From assembly GCA_050951585.1 (NCBI GenBank), contig JBMNJI010000010.1, forward strand, positions 12,361 through 76,360: a stretch of DNA of 64,000 nucleotides. The letters run 5' to 3'. The notes under the pieces are model-generated. The model did not search any database. It saw nothing but the letters and a program-made list of their open reading frames with translations, and had not been told where the DNA came from. This document shows, in pieces, positions 32,538 to 41,790 of this stretch. The stretch comes from UBA3937 sp050951585 (GTDB lineage: Bacteria; Bacillota; Peptococcia; DRI-13; DTU073). Every line of letters starts with the position of its first letter. The stretch's first letter is position 1. The translations under genes were made by a program, and so were the position numbers.

Positions 32538-35163
32538 ATTGAGCGGCCGCAAGCCTGGCAATCGGCACCCTGAACGGCGAGCAACTGACGAAATCCAAAC
32601 CAATCAGATGGCAGAACTCTACCGAATTGGGTTCACCGCCATGCTCTCCGCAAATACCGATCAAGAGATCCGGTTTTTGCGCCCGACCCTTTTGTACGGC
32701 CATTTTCATGAGCTCTCCTACGCCGTCCCGATCGATGACCATAAAGGGATCCTCTTTGAGGATTTTCTTATCAAGATAGTCATGCATAAATTTCCCTTCC
32801 GCATCATCACGGCTAAACCCGAGCGTAGTCTGGGTAAGGTCATTGGTCCCGAAGGAGAAGAAGTCTGCGGACTCCGCTAATTTATCAGCAACAACACAGG
32901 CCCGCGGTAACTCAATCATGGTTCCTACCGCATACTCAAATTCTACCCCTGAGGTAGCCATTGTCTCTTTCGCTATCTTGACAACTTCTTCCTTCAAATA
33001 ACCTAATTCATTCGGATGAATAACCAGCGGAATTTCTACTTCCGGGAATACCTTATAACCTTCCTTCACTAGGCGCGCTGTGGCCTGGAAAATAGCCTTA
33101 GCCTGCATCCGGTATATCTCGGGATAACTTACGCCCAAGCGGCAACCTCTGTGCCCGAGCATCGGGTTAAACTCATGCAGGCTTCTGGCCTTTGCGAGAA
33201 TAAATTCCTTCTCGGCAATTTCCTTCTTGTTTCCGCCCTTCAGCCTTAACTCAGCAATTTCAATCGCCAGTTCCTCGGCATTCGGCAGGAATTCATGCAA
33301 AGGAGGATCCAATAAACGAATTGTGACAGGGAATCCGGTCATGGCTTTTAAGATCCCGTAGAAATCCCCTTCCTGAATCGGGAGTAATTTCGCTAAGGCA
33401 GCCTCCCTTTCCTCGATTGTATCGGACATAATCATTTCCTGCACAATCGGGATACGATCGGGAGCCATAAACATATGTTCTGTCCGGCAAAGGCCTATTC
33501 CTTCGGCACCAAATTCCCGTGCTTTAGCCGAATCATTGGGTGTATCGGCATTAGTACGAATACCCAGCTTCCTGAATTCATCGGCCCACTCCAGAATGGT
33601 CTGGAATTCACCGCTTAATTCCGGATCGATCATTTTGACTTCACCTAACATAACACAGCCGGTACTGCCATCGAGAGAAACAACGTCACCTTCTTTGATA
33701 ACCAGGTCTTTGACTCTGATTACTCCCGCATTTTCATCAATCTTTAAAGCATCACAACCGCAAACGCAGCATTTGCCCATGCCACGGGCCACAACAGCAG
33801 CATGGCTGGTCATGCCGCCCCGGCTGGTTAAAATACCTTGCGCCGCCACAATGCCATGAATATCATCAGGTGTTGTTTCCGTACTAACGAGAATGACCTT
33901 TTTCCCTAACTTGCCTAACTCTTCTGCCTTGTCCGCACTTAATACAACTTCGCCGCAGGCAGCTCCCGGAGAGGCGGGCAGACCCTTGGCAATGACCTCT
34001 TGTTTCACACTGGTGTCGATTCTTCTATGTAATAATTGATCAAGGGAAGCAGGATCAACCCTTAACACCGCTTCTTCCTTGGTAATTAACCCTTCGGCCT
34101 GCAAATCGACAGCAACTTTTACAGCGGCATGGGCCGTTCTTTTTCCGGTTCTTGTTTGCAGCATATACAGTTTACCGCGTTCAATCGTAAATTCGATATC
34201 CTGCATATCCCGGTAATGATCTTCTAATGTTTTGCAGATCTTCGCAAATTGCGCATATACTTCCGGTGAATCCTTCTCTAAATGAGAAATCGGATTCGGA
34301 GTACGAATTCCGGCAACCACGTCTTCACCCTGGGCATTCATTAAATATTCACCGTAAATCTTCTTTTCCCCGGTGGAAGGATTACGGGTAAAGGCAACCC
34401 CTGTCCCGGAATCATCACCCACATTGCCGAACACCATCGATTGCACGTTAACAGCGGTCCCTAATTCGTCGGAAATCTTGTTGATCTTCCGGTATACTTC
34501 TGCTCTGGGATTGTACCAGGAACTGAACACTGCGCAGATGGCCATGATTAATTGTTCCTTGGGATCGGTGGGAAATTCACGACCGGTTTCCTTTTTCACG
34601 ATCTCCTTGTATGCGGCAATAACCTTTTTCAGGCCTGCCGGTGTCAAATCTTTATCTGAGGGGGCGCCGGTTTCTTCCTTGACCTTTTCCAGGGCTGCTT
34701 CAAAATTCTTATGCTCAACTTCCATGACGACATTACCAAACATCTGAATAAACCGTCTGTAACAATCCAAGACAAAACGTTCGTTATTGGTCTGCTTAAT
34801 CATTCCTTGAACAGTATTTTCATTTAAGCCGAGGTTTAAAATGGTATCCATCATTCCCGGCATGGAAATGGGTGCCCCGGAACGTACAGAAACAAGCAAG
34901 GGATTCTCGGCATCGCCAAATTTTCTCCCGGTTTCCTTCTCGACTTCCTTTAATTTCGCCCACATATCTTCTTCCATACCGGCCGGAAATTTCTTCCCTA
35001 ACTTGTAGTACTCTTTACAGGCTTGCGTTGTAATGGTTAATCCGGGAGGTACGGGAAGCCCAATCGTTCTCATTTCCGCCAGGTTGGCCCCTTTGCCGCC
35101 CAATAATGCTTTCATGTCTGCTCTTCCTTCATTAAACAGGTAAACATATTTAAACTTTTCCAC
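32494..35163 (-). CDS. ppdK: Pyruvate, phosphate dikinase
   Basis: An 889-residue enzyme that interconverts pyruvate, ATP and phosphate with phosphoenolpyruvate, AMP and diphosphate. The N-terminal ATP-grasp domain begins YLFNEGRADMKALLGGKGANLAEM; the phospho-carrier His is in LTSRGGMTSHAAVVARGMG; the C-terminal PEP/pyruvate barrel ends with GICGEHGG and SCSPFRVPIARLAAAQ. The family normally ends right there at about residue 875; the last 14 residues (SYKKRRRGSCGHGY) are foreign, read out of frame from an antitoxin gene. GTG start after GAGGTG. It follows the ccpN-like gene by 38 bases; the usual regulatory kinase (YqfL/PDRP) is not next to it. Confidence 0.95.
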   Translation of the reverse strand: MEKFKYVYLFNEGRADMKALLGGKGANLAEMRTIGLPVPPGLTITTQACKEYYKLGKKFPAGMEEDMWAKLKEVEKETGRKFGDAENPLLVSVRSGAPISMPGMMDTILNLGLNENTVQGMIKQTNNERFVLDCYRRFIQMFGNVVMEVEHKNFEAALEKVKEETGAPSDKDLTPAGLKKVIAAYKEIVKKETGREFPTDPKEQLIMAICAVFSSWYNPRAEVYRKINKISDELGTAVNVQSMVFGNVGDDSGTGVAFTRNPSTGEKKIYGEYLMNAQGEDVVAGIRTPNPISHLEKDSPEVYAQFAKICKTLEDHYRDMQDIEFTIERGKLYMLQTRTGKRTAHAAVKVAVDLQAEGLITKEEAVLRVDPASLDQLLHRRIDTSVKQEVIAKGLPASPGAACGEVVLSADKAEELGKLGKKVILVSTETTPDDIHGIVAAQGILTSRGGMTSHAAVVARGMGKCCVCGCDALKIDENAGVIRVKDLVIKEGDVVSLDGSTGCVMLGEVKMIDPELSGEFQTILEWADEFRKLGIRTNADTPNDSAKAREFGAEGIGLCRTEHMFMAPDRIPIVQEMIMSDTIEEREAALAKLLPIQEGDFYGILKAMTGFPVTIRLLDPPLHEFLPNAEELAIEIAELRLKGGNKKEIAEKEFILAKARSLHEFNPMLGHRGCRLGVSYPEIYRMQAKAIFQATARLVKEGYKVFPEVEIPLVIHPNELGYLKEEVVKIAKETMATSGVEFEYAVGTMIELPRACVVADKLAESADFFSFGTNDLTQTTLGFSRDDAEGKFMHDYLDKKILKEDPFMVIDRDGVGELMKMAVQKGRAQKPDLLIGICGEHGGEPNSVEFCHLIGLDFVSCSPFRVPIARLAAAQSYKKRRRGSCGHGY

Positions 35164-35201
35164 TGACCATTCACCTCAACAATAAATTTGTAAGTAGTTA
35201 A

Positions 35202-35858
35202 TTAGTCACACTTCAGTTTAATTACATTATAACCAAGTTCCACAAAAGCTTTCGTAATAGTCGATTTGGTAATCCGTCCGATTACCTCCAGCCCTTCATG
35301 TCCATTGTGAAAAGTCGGTTTGACCACAGGAAGGGAATCGATCTCATGCTCAACCAACTTTTTTGCGGCATTCCACAAAGTATCATCAGCATCTACGGTA
35401 ACAAGATTAGGCATTCTCGTCATAATTACATTAATCGGTATTTTATGAATATCCGCCTGTCCAAGTACAATTTTTAATAGGTCTTTGCGGGAAACTACCC
35501 CCTCTAAAATGCCCCCATCGCTGACAATATACAAAGAACCTACATCATTAATAAACAGGCTGACAATAGAATCATAGACAGTCACATTTTCATCAATTAC
35601 TACTGGATTAGCCATCCACTCCTTAATCATCAGCTCTTTCACTATTTCAGCTGCCTGGGATGGAATTTGCTTTCCTGCCAAATAATACCCTACTCTGGGA
35701 CGTGCCTCTAACAGACCGGCCTTTGTCAATAGAGCAAAGTCGGGGCGCAAGGTAGCTCTCACCACCCCAAGGATATCAGCTATGTCTTCGCCGATAATTG
35801 GTCCTTGTTCCTGCACAATTTTTAAAATCTGCTCCTGGCGCTCCGTTAAACGTATCAT
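35202..35858 (-). CDS. ccpN: CcpN-like HTH/CBS-domain transcriptional regulator
   Basis: A 218-residue repressor. Residues 5-60 are a winged helix (LTERQEQILKIVQEQGPIIGEDIADILG) and the remainder is a pair of CBS domains (MANPVVIDENVTVYDSIVSLF and RMPNLVTVDADDTLWNAAKKL). CcpN of Bacillus controls gluconeogenic genes; here the gene directly precedes ppdK and follows glyQS, as in many Firmicutes, so control of ppdK is likely. The ATG at 35856-35858 is five bases after AGGAGG. Confidence 0.9.
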   Translation of the reverse strand: MIRLTERQEQILKIVQEQGPIIGEDIADILGVVRATLRPDFALLTKAGLLEARPRVGYYLAGKQIPSQAAEIVKELMIKEWMANPVVIDENVTVYDSIVSLFINDVGSLYIVSDGGILEGVVSRKDLLKIVLGQADIHKIPINVIMTRMPNLVTVDADDTLWNAAKKLVEHEIDSLPVVKPTFHNGHEGLEVIGRITKSTITKAFVELGYNVIKLKCD

Positions 35859-36004
35859 GATCACCTCCTAACTCAGGAATATGTTACCAGATTTACTTCC
35901 ATAATATGATATACTATATCACATTTTAATATATATTCTACCATATTTAAAGAAAAATAATTCCATATTTTTTGAAAAGCGGCAAATATTTTAGACCAGC
36001 CCCT

Positions 36005-38080
36005 TTATGCACCTATTTTCGCTAAATCGCCAACCCTTTGGGTCAAAGCAACTACCTTCTCCAAGAGGCCTAAACGGTTAATCCGCACCTGCCGCTCATC
36101 AGCCATGACCATTACTGCCGTAAAGAAATGATTAATTGGTTCTGCTAAATCCGCCAGGGCGAGAACCATCCCTTGATAATCCCTCTGCTTCTCCAAGGGA
36201 TCAATTTTAGCCGCCACATTCCCGATTGCTGCAAAAAGCTCTTTCTCCGTCTCATCCACAAAAAAGACCGGATCAATCTCCCCCTCCTCTTTCTTCGCGG
36301 CCAGATTATACGCCCGGGTGAAGGAGACAAGTAAATCCTGATACTTTTCGTTATCTTTCAAGGCGGACAAAGCATCCGCTCTCGCCACCGTGCTTAAAAG
36401 ATCGCCATATTCGATTCCCAATACTGCCTCGATCACATCATAGCGGTGTCCTTTGTCGGCGAGGATATTCTTTAAACGGGTCTGGAAAAACTCTTTTATC
36501 TTGGCCGCCGTTTGTGCTCCTAGACAGGCTTCATCAACAATTCCCCGATAATTGGCGAGGGCAAGCTCCACCAACTGGTCAAGGTGCAGTTCCAGCCCAT
36601 GCTCCAACATAATCAAACAAATACCCATCGCTTGCCTTCTTAAGGCATAAGGATCCTGGGAGCCGGTCGGTTCAATGCCAATCGCAAAGCATCCGGCCAG
36701 TGTATCTGCCTTGTCGGCAATACTGACTAAGGCCCCGGCCAGACTTGCCGGTAAGGCATCACCGGCAAAACGGGGCTGATAGTGTTCTAAAATAGCGTTC
36801 GCTACCCCTTCTCTTTCCCCGGAGAGGAGCGCATAATAACGACCCATAATGCCTTGCAACTCCGGGAATTCGTAGACCATATTCGTGACCAGATCAGCCT
36901 TGGCCAACTGAGCTGCCCGGCAAGCGTCGGCGGTAACTTGCTTTTCTGCCCCGATTTTTTCCGCTATACATTCAACCAGCTTCGTAATGCGCTGGGCTTT
37001 TTGGGCAATAGTACCCAGACTTTCCTGAAAGACAACCTTCTGGAGGCGAGGCAAATATTCTTCCAGCTTAATTTTCTGGTCTTCCTCCCAGAAAAAGCGG
37101 GCGTCAGCCAAACGGGCCTTCAACACTTTTTCATTTCCGGCCTGCACAATGTCCAAATGGTCGGCGTTGCCATTCCGCACGGTTATAAAATGTGGCAACA
37201 GCTTGCCATCCCGGCCACGCACCGGGAAATAACGCTGGTGCTCCCGCATGGGGGTGATAACCACTTCTTCAGGCATCTGCAAGTATTCTGCGGCAATGTT
37301 TCCGGTTAAAGCAGTAGGCCATTCGATTAAGTAGATTACCTCCTCCAATAACTCAGCATCCTCTTCTACCGTGCCTTGTACCTTTTCCGCCTCCGCCTGA
37401 ATCTGCCGCCAGCATTCCGCTCTTCTCGCCTCCTGATCCACCAGCACGAAATTCTCCCGCATCTGGTCGAGGTAGGTTTGGGGGCGCGTTATTTCCAGCG
37501 CTTGCTTCCCTAAAAAGCGATGTCCCCGGCTGAGCTTTCCTGCCTGCAGACCCGCTATTTCCACCGGAATTACCTTTTCGTCAAGTAAAGAAACCAGCCA
37601 CCTGATCGGGCGGGCAAAACGCATCTCCAAACTGCCCCAGCGCATCGGTTTCGGAAAATTTAAGCTCATAATTAACTGGGGCACAATCTCCGGTAATACT
37701 TCCTCGGCAGGTCTTCCCTTTACTTCCTTCTGGGCAAAAACATATTCACCGTTTCCGGTCTCTTTGCAAATCAAACTTTCCACCGTCACGCCCTGGGAGC
37801 GGGCAAATCCTTGGGCCGCTTTTGTCGGCTGGCCCTCCGCATCAAAAGCAGCCTTTTTGGCGGGGCCGCGGACTTCTTCCCGCAAATCCTCCCCAAACGC
37901 AGCCAGATCTTCCACAAAAAGAACAAGCCGCCGCGGCGTCCCCATTGTCCGAAGAGACTTATAGCCGATTCTTTGCTCCTGCAGCTTTTGCTCCGCAGTT
38001 GCCTGCAGTTCAGCCAGTGCTCCGGCCATAAACTTGGCCGGTATTTCCTCTGTGCCAATCTCCAACAGATAATCTGCCAT
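36005..38080 (-). CDS. glyS: Glycine--tRNA ligase beta subunit
   Basis: A 691-residue beta subunit of heterotetrameric glycyl-tRNA synthetase. The N-terminus LLEIGTEEIPAKFM, the MRWGSLEMRFARPIRWLV segment and the HQRYFPV motif are all present, and the C-terminal part is an HD-like/DALR anticodon-binding region. It binds tRNA-Gly, while the alpha subunit holds the active site. GGGGAGG precedes the ATG, which lies one base after the glyQ stop. Confidence 0.96.
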   Translation of the reverse strand: MADYLLEIGTEEIPAKFMAGALAELQATAEQKLQEQRIGYKSLRTMGTPRRLVLFVEDLAAFGEDLREEVRGPAKKAAFDAEGQPTKAAQGFARSQGVTVESLICKETGNGEYVFAQKEVKGRPAEEVLPEIVPQLIMSLNFPKPMRWGSLEMRFARPIRWLVSLLDEKVIPVEIAGLQAGKLSRGHRFLGKQALEITRPQTYLDQMRENFVLVDQEARRAECWRQIQAEAEKVQGTVEEDAELLEEVIYLIEWPTALTGNIAAEYLQMPEEVVITPMREHQRYFPVRGRDGKLLPHFITVRNGNADHLDIVQAGNEKVLKARLADARFFWEEDQKIKLEEYLPRLQKVVFQESLGTIAQKAQRITKLVECIAEKIGAEKQVTADACRAAQLAKADLVTNMVYEFPELQGIMGRYYALLSGEREGVANAILEHYQPRFAGDALPASLAGALVSIADKADTLAGCFAIGIEPTGSQDPYALRRQAMGICLIMLEHGLELHLDQLVELALANYRGIVDEACLGAQTAAKIKEFFQTRLKNILADKGHRYDVIEAVLGIEYGDLLSTVARADALSALKDNEKYQDLLVSFTRAYNLAAKKEEGEIDPVFFVDETEKELFAAIGNVAAKIDPLEKQRDYQGMVLALADLAEPINHFFTAVMVMADERQVRINRLGLLEKVVALTQRVGDLAKIGA

Positions 38081-38081
38081 C

Positions 38082-39020
38082 TTACTTTACCTCCCCTGCC
38101 GTGGTTGTGCTCGTTGTTTCGGCTGTTTCGGCTGCCCCTGCTGTCCCGGTTTTCATTAGAGGATAACCTAATGCCTCCCGTTGCTCCACATAACCCTGGG
38201 CACACCTTTTAGCCATATTCCGGACCCGGGTAACAAAACCGGTGCGTTCCGTCACACTGATCGCGCCCCGCGCCTCCAGCAAATTGAACGTATGCGAACA
38301 TTTCAGCACATAATCGTAAGCAGGCTGCACGAGCCCTTTTTCAATGACACGCATGGCTTCTTTTTCGTAGGCATCAAACAACCGGAAAAGCAGTTCGGTA
38401 TCCGCCACCTCAAAATTATAGTGGGAGTAATCTACTTCTCCCTGATGGTGAACATCCCCATACGTAATCCCGTTCACCCATTCGATCTCATACACACTTT
38501 CCTTGCCCTGAATAAACATCGCTAACCGCTCAATCCCGTAAGTAATCTCCGCACAGACCGGGTGACAATCAATCCCGCCGCACTGCTGGAAATACGTGAA
38601 CTGAGTAACTTCCATCCCATCCAGCCAAACCTCCCAGCCTAAGCCCCAGGCCCCCAGGGTGGGAGATTCCCAGTTATCCTCCACAAAACGGATGTCGTGC
38701 TCCAGGGGATTAATCCCCAGTTCCCGCAAGCTCTCCAGATAAAGCTCCTGCACATTATCCGGTGACGGTTTTAAAATCACCTGATATTGATAATAATGCT
38801 GTAAACGGTTCGGATTCTCTCCATAGCGACCATCGGTAGGGCGACGGGACGGCTCCACATATGCCACATTCCACGGCTCCGGCCCTAAAGCCCGTAAAAA
38901 AGTTGCCGGATTCATGGTTCCTGCCCCTTTTTCTAAGTCATACGGCTGTTGAATAATACAGCCATGCTCTCCCCAAAATTTATTCAGGGCTAAGATAATC
39001 TCCTGAAAATTCATCTTCAT
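38082..39020 (-). CDS. glyQ: Glycine--tRNA ligase alpha subunit
   Basis: A 312-residue catalytic subunit. It begins MKMNFQEIILALNKFW and shows the class II aminoacyl-tRNA synthetase sequence AGTMNPATFLRALGPEPW and CGGIDCHPVCAEITYGIERL. The last 20 residues (Thr/Ala-rich: GTAGAAETAETTSTTTAG) form an unusual low-complexity tail. The ATG at 39018-39020 or the one two codons later (39014) is used; the open frame upstream lies inside the T-box leader and is not coding. The gene is controlled by the upstream T-box. Confidence 0.95.
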   Translation of the reverse strand: MKMNFQEIILALNKFWGEHGCIIQQPYDLEKGAGTMNPATFLRALGPEPWNVAYVEPSRRPTDGRYGENPNRLQHYYQYQVILKPSPDNVQELYLESLRELGINPLEHDIRFVEDNWESPTLGAWGLGWEVWLDGMEVTQFTYFQQCGGIDCHPVCAEITYGIERLAMFIQGKESVYEIEWVNGITYGDVHHQGEVDYSHYNFEVADTELLFRLFDAYEKEAMRVIEKGLVQPAYDYVLKCSHTFNLLEARGAISVTERTGFVTRVRNMAKRCAQGYVEQREALGYPLMKTGTAGAAETAETTSTTTAGEVK

Positions 39021-39074
39021 TCTTCCTGCTTCACTCCTTTTTTTCGCGACAAGAAAGATTAAGCGGAAAATAAA

Positions 39075-39360
39075 AAAATAACCCCTCATCACTGTAGCAT
39101 TATGCCACAGGGACGAGAGGCAACTCCCGCGGTTCCACCCTGCTTGATCCCTAATCAATGGCTACTTCGCCTTTCGCCAAAAGAGCCATGCTTGAAGAGG
39201 GATCCTCTTTTTTTAAGCGGTTCAGGGTTGCCTGTTCCCTGCTGTCCCCGGTCGGGCTTGCACTAACCCCGACTCGCTGAATGTCCCTCCAGCAGATACT
39301 TTTCCCCTTCATCACCGGTAAGCATCATTAAATTCACGATCGAAAACGCATGCTTTATTC
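39075..39360 (-). promoter_or_regulatory. T-box riboswitch (glycine) controlling glyQS
   Basis: The leader of glyQ carries the T-box motif AGGGTGGAACCGCGG (minus strand, 39127-39141), which pairs with the acceptor end of uncharged tRNA. It is followed by a large terminator stem, CCTCTCGTCCCTGTGGCA paired with TGCTACAGTGATGAGG (about 39078-39118), and TTATTTTTTTATT. A long structured stem I region precedes it. The downstream genes indicate tRNA-Gly as the ligand; a GGC triplet in GAACAGGCAACC (near 39230) could be the specifier but that is not proven. Confidence 0.9.
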
Positions 39361-39367
39361 TAGCAAT

Positions 39368-39396
39368 AATCTACCAAAGCATTTTTTCTTTGTCAA
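39368..39396 (-). promoter_or_regulatory. Promoter of the T-box-glyQS operon
   Basis: Minus strand TTGACA (39391-39396), 17-bp spacer, TAGATT (39368-39373). Initiation would fall just before the start of the T-box leader. Confidence 0.65.
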
Positions 39397-39440
39397 CATA
39401 TAAATATGCTAATAAATATGCTTCCTAAACAATCAGCGCC

Positions 39441-39911
39441 TTATTCTTTCCGCTCGTCACAAGTACCTTGACAACAATCTTGCGCATTATTATCCTCTAA
39501 AAACTTCAAGTCATGTTTTTCCACTTTACCGTCCGGGCGCACAATTTCCAAGCTGTAATTATTCACTAAAGCCGCTACCGTACCGACGACACCCAGCACA
39601 GCCAGAATCGGGCTAAGGAAAATACCGCCTACCCCAATCGCCCCTACAGTGGCCGGAATCTCTACCACAACATTATCACCTTTTTTTAATCTTACCTTGG
39701 TCACATTACCCTTTTTAATAATGTCCTTAATGTAATCGACTAATTGGCGGCCTTTTTCATCAAGTTTGTCATCCCACTTTTTGTTTGGCCCCTCCAAATT
39801 AATCAAAGCCTGAACAACATCGCCCCCGGTCTGATCCAGGGCATCCTTAGCTTCCTTATATGTCACACCTAATCTTTCCCTGAGTAAATCGATTTTTTCC
39901 AGTTCATCCAT
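39441..39911 (-). CDS. DUF4342 domain protein with UBA-like N-terminus
   Basis: A 156-residue protein. Residues 1-42 resemble a UBA/TS-N-like three-helix fold (LEKIDLLRERLGVTYKEAKDAL, then GGDVVQALINLE). Residues 55-130 match DUF4342, a small domain with two strands (NVTKVRLKKGDNVVVEIPAT) and a hydrophobic glycine-rich hairpin. The tail ends in a cysteine cluster (DCCQGTCDE). Function is unknown. Start ATG at 39909-39911 after GGGAGGG. It follows recO and precedes the T-box operon. Confidence 0.8.
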   Translation of the reverse strand: MDELEKIDLLRERLGVTYKEAKDALDQTGGDVVQALINLEGPNKKWDDKLDEKGRQLVDYIKDIIKKGNVTKVRLKKGDNVVVEIPATVGAIGVGGIFLSPILAVLGVVGTVAALVNNYSLEIVRPDGKVEKHDLKFLEDNNAQDCCQGTCDERKE

Positions 39912-39968
39912 TCTAAACCCTCCCATACTATTATTTTCTTAAATACTATTTCCGGTTTATCATCTATA

Positions 39969-40739
39969 CTACTTATTATTACCGTTTAATCGTTTCTGAG
40001 CCAGGGTAATCTCTCTTAAAACAGGACGCGCTTTTAAGGGTCGTTCCAACTGAAAAAGCAAATATTTTTCGAGGGCTTCATCGAGGATACGCAATCCTCC
40101 GCCGCTGACCTTTAACCGCGTTAACTTGCTCAAGTCCAGCCGTTCTAACTGGTTCCAGGCTTTGAGAGCCTCTAAGGTTAAGTATACTACCTCGCCCTGC
40201 CGACAGGAAGCACATAACATTCCGCCTTTCTCCGGTGAAAAAACGGTTCCTTCCTCTTCACTTAATGATCTGCCGCAAGAAACACAGGATCCTAAGTCCG
40301 GCATATAACCGAGCTGACTAAGCAGCTTAATTTCCAGCGCTCGCATCGAAAGCTCCTGATACTCCAGGGCCAGAAGATGAAAGCCGGCCAGCGCCAACGC
40401 AAACAATTTAGTATCTTTTTCTCCCTCAGGAATAAACGCATCCAACAATTCACCCCAGTAACAGGCCGCACCCATGGCGGTCATATCCTCCTGCATCACG
40501 GTAAATGCCTCCAGACACTGGCTTTGCGTCACAATATCCAGATTGCGTCCTTCATACAAGAGCATCTCGTTGTAGGTGAATAGCTGTACTCCGCCGCGTA
40601 AACTGCTGTTACTTTTTCTGACTCCTTTAGCGATGGCGTTTACTATCCCTCTTTTTTGTGTCAGCAAGGTTAATAGACTATCAGTCTCCGCATACTTTCG
40701 GCTTCTTAAAACCAATGCCTTCGTCCGATAAAGGCCCAT
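39969..40739 (-). CDS. recO: DNA repair protein RecO
   Basis: A 256-residue RecO, which loads RecA on SSB-covered DNA in the RecFOR pathway. The OB-fold N-terminus reads YRTKALVLRSRKYAETDSLL, and the zinc finger is CVSCGRSL ... CASC (around residues 150-180). Length is usual. The ATG at 40737-40739 is preceded by a GAGG-containing stretch; a TTG five codons upstream is possible. It sits 29 bases after the small yqzL gene. Confidence 0.94.
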   Translation of the reverse strand: MGLYRTKALVLRSRKYAETDSLLTLLTQKRGIVNAIAKGVRKSNSSLRGGVQLFTYNEMLLYEGRNLDIVTQSQCLEAFTVMQEDMTAMGAACYWGELLDAFIPEGEKDTKLFALALAGFHLLALEYQELSMRALEIKLLSQLGYMPDLGSCVSCGRSLSEEEGTVFSPEKGGMLCASCRQGEVVYLTLEALKAWNQLERLDLSKLTRLKVSGGGLRILDEALEKYLLFQLERPLKARPVLREITLAQKRLNGNNK

Positions 40740-40767
40740 TCCCTCTTTCTCCAATCCTCGGTATAGT

Positions 40768-40908
40768 CTAGATCAGGTCTCTGTTGCCTTTCTGCATTAA
40801 TAATTTAAATCTCAGTAATTTATCTGCATTAACTTCCCGAAAAATCAGATATGCACCAATATTCCCGGTTGCTAAAAAATACTCCCAAAAAACCTTGCTC
40901 TCTTGCAT
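40768..40908 (-). CDS. yqzL: YqzL-family small protein
   Basis: A 46-residue protein, too short for most gene callers, that begins MQESKVFWEYFLATGNIGAY and continues LIFREVNADK. This matches the YqzL family (W-x-x-F-x-x-TGN-I-x-x-Y-L-x-F-R/K-E), which is found between era and recO in Bacilli and Clostridia. Here it is directly upstream of recO, as expected. Function is unknown. The ribosome site (AAAGGA) is rather far, about 11 bases, from the ATG at 40906-40908. Confidence 0.8.
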   Translation of the reverse strand: MQESKVFWEYFLATGNIGAYLIFREVNADKLLRFKLLMQKGNRDLI

Positions 40909-41039
40909 CGTCTATACTATCCTTTCGTCATTTTTTGCTTCAATGTTCTTCTTATGCTTTTTAGTCTTACACCCCCTCTTTCGCTCATACTGGTTTTTTA
41001 TTTCCATTACTAATTATAATCTAAATTGACAAAAGAAAC

Positions 41040-41086
41040 AAAGAGTCAGCGAAAAATAATTATCTTTCTCGCTGACTCTTGTATTC
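41040..41086 (-). terminator. Intrinsic terminator overlapping the deoC 3' end
   Basis: AAGAGTCAGCGA pairs with TCGCTGACTCTT; one arm is formed by the last codons of deoC, and on the minus strand TTTGTTTCTTTTG follows. Confidence 0.7.
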
Positions 41087-41746
41087 CTGCACGATCTGGA
41101 CACCACTACTGGTTCCGAGGCGACTGGCACCTGCTTGCAAAAGCTTTTCGGCCTGTTCCCAGGTTCTGATGCCGCCCGAAGCTTTCACCCCGGCTTGCCC
41201 CCTGGTAATCTCCGCCAGCAAGCGTACATCCTCAACCGTTGCCCCACCCCCGTTAAAGCCGGTGGAAGTCTTGACAAAATCCGCGCCTGCCTTTAACGCC
41301 AGCGCACAGGCCATCTTTTTCTCCTCTGCGGTTAATAACCCGGTTTCAATGATGACCTTGACAATTTTCCGTTCCTGAAAATCACGGGCTACGTTGACCA
41401 CTTGCTGAAGATCCGCCAATACATCATGATAACGCTGCTCTTTCAACGCACCAAGTTGTATCACCACATCTACCTCGGTGGCCCCGTCACGGAAAGCCTT
41501 TTCCGCTTCATAAGCTTTCACCATACTCGCGTTTGCGCCTAAAGGAAACCCGATCACCGTCGCAACGGCTACCGCAGTATTGTGCAACTGTTGAACACAG
41601 AAAGGTACATAAAAAGGCAGTACACAAACTGCCTTAAACCCATTTTCGATTGCCTCCCGGCATAACCGGCGATAATCTTCCTCTATCGCCACAGGTTTGA
41701 GTAAAGTATGGTCGATACTTTGAACAACTTCCTGCAAAGTAAACAC
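41060..41746 (-). CDS. deoC: Deoxyribose-phosphate aldolase
   Basis: A 228-residue class I aldolase that cleaves 2-deoxyribose 5-phosphate to glyceraldehyde 3-phosphate and acetaldehyde in deoxynucleoside breakdown. The Schiff-base Lys lies in ADFVKTSTGF and the second active-site Lys in GVKASGGIRT; the Asp of EVDVVIQLG is also present. The GTG at 41744-41746 is seven bases after GGAGG; the frame extends ten codons upstream through this site. Together with cdd and the nucleoside importer, it points to nucleoside use. Confidence 0.95.
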   Translation of the reverse strand: MFTLQEVVQSIDHTLLKPVAIEEDYRRLCREAIENGFKAVCVLPFYVPFCVQQLHNTAVAVATVIGFPLGANASMVKAYEAEKAFRDGATEVDVVIQLGALKEQRYHDVLADLQQVVNVARDFQERKIVKVIIETGLLTAEEKKMACALALKAGADFVKTSTGFNGGGATVEDVRLLAEITRGQAGVKASGGIRTWEQAEKLLQAGASRLGTSSGVQIVQEYKSQRER

Positions 41747-41790
41747 AAAATAACCTCCTCTATCCGGGAACCTCAATTCTGGTCGGATGT

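Noticed and set aside
39021..39158. Upstream extension of glyQ
   Set aside because: The extension lies in the T-box terminator, lacks a ribosome site and does not resemble the family.
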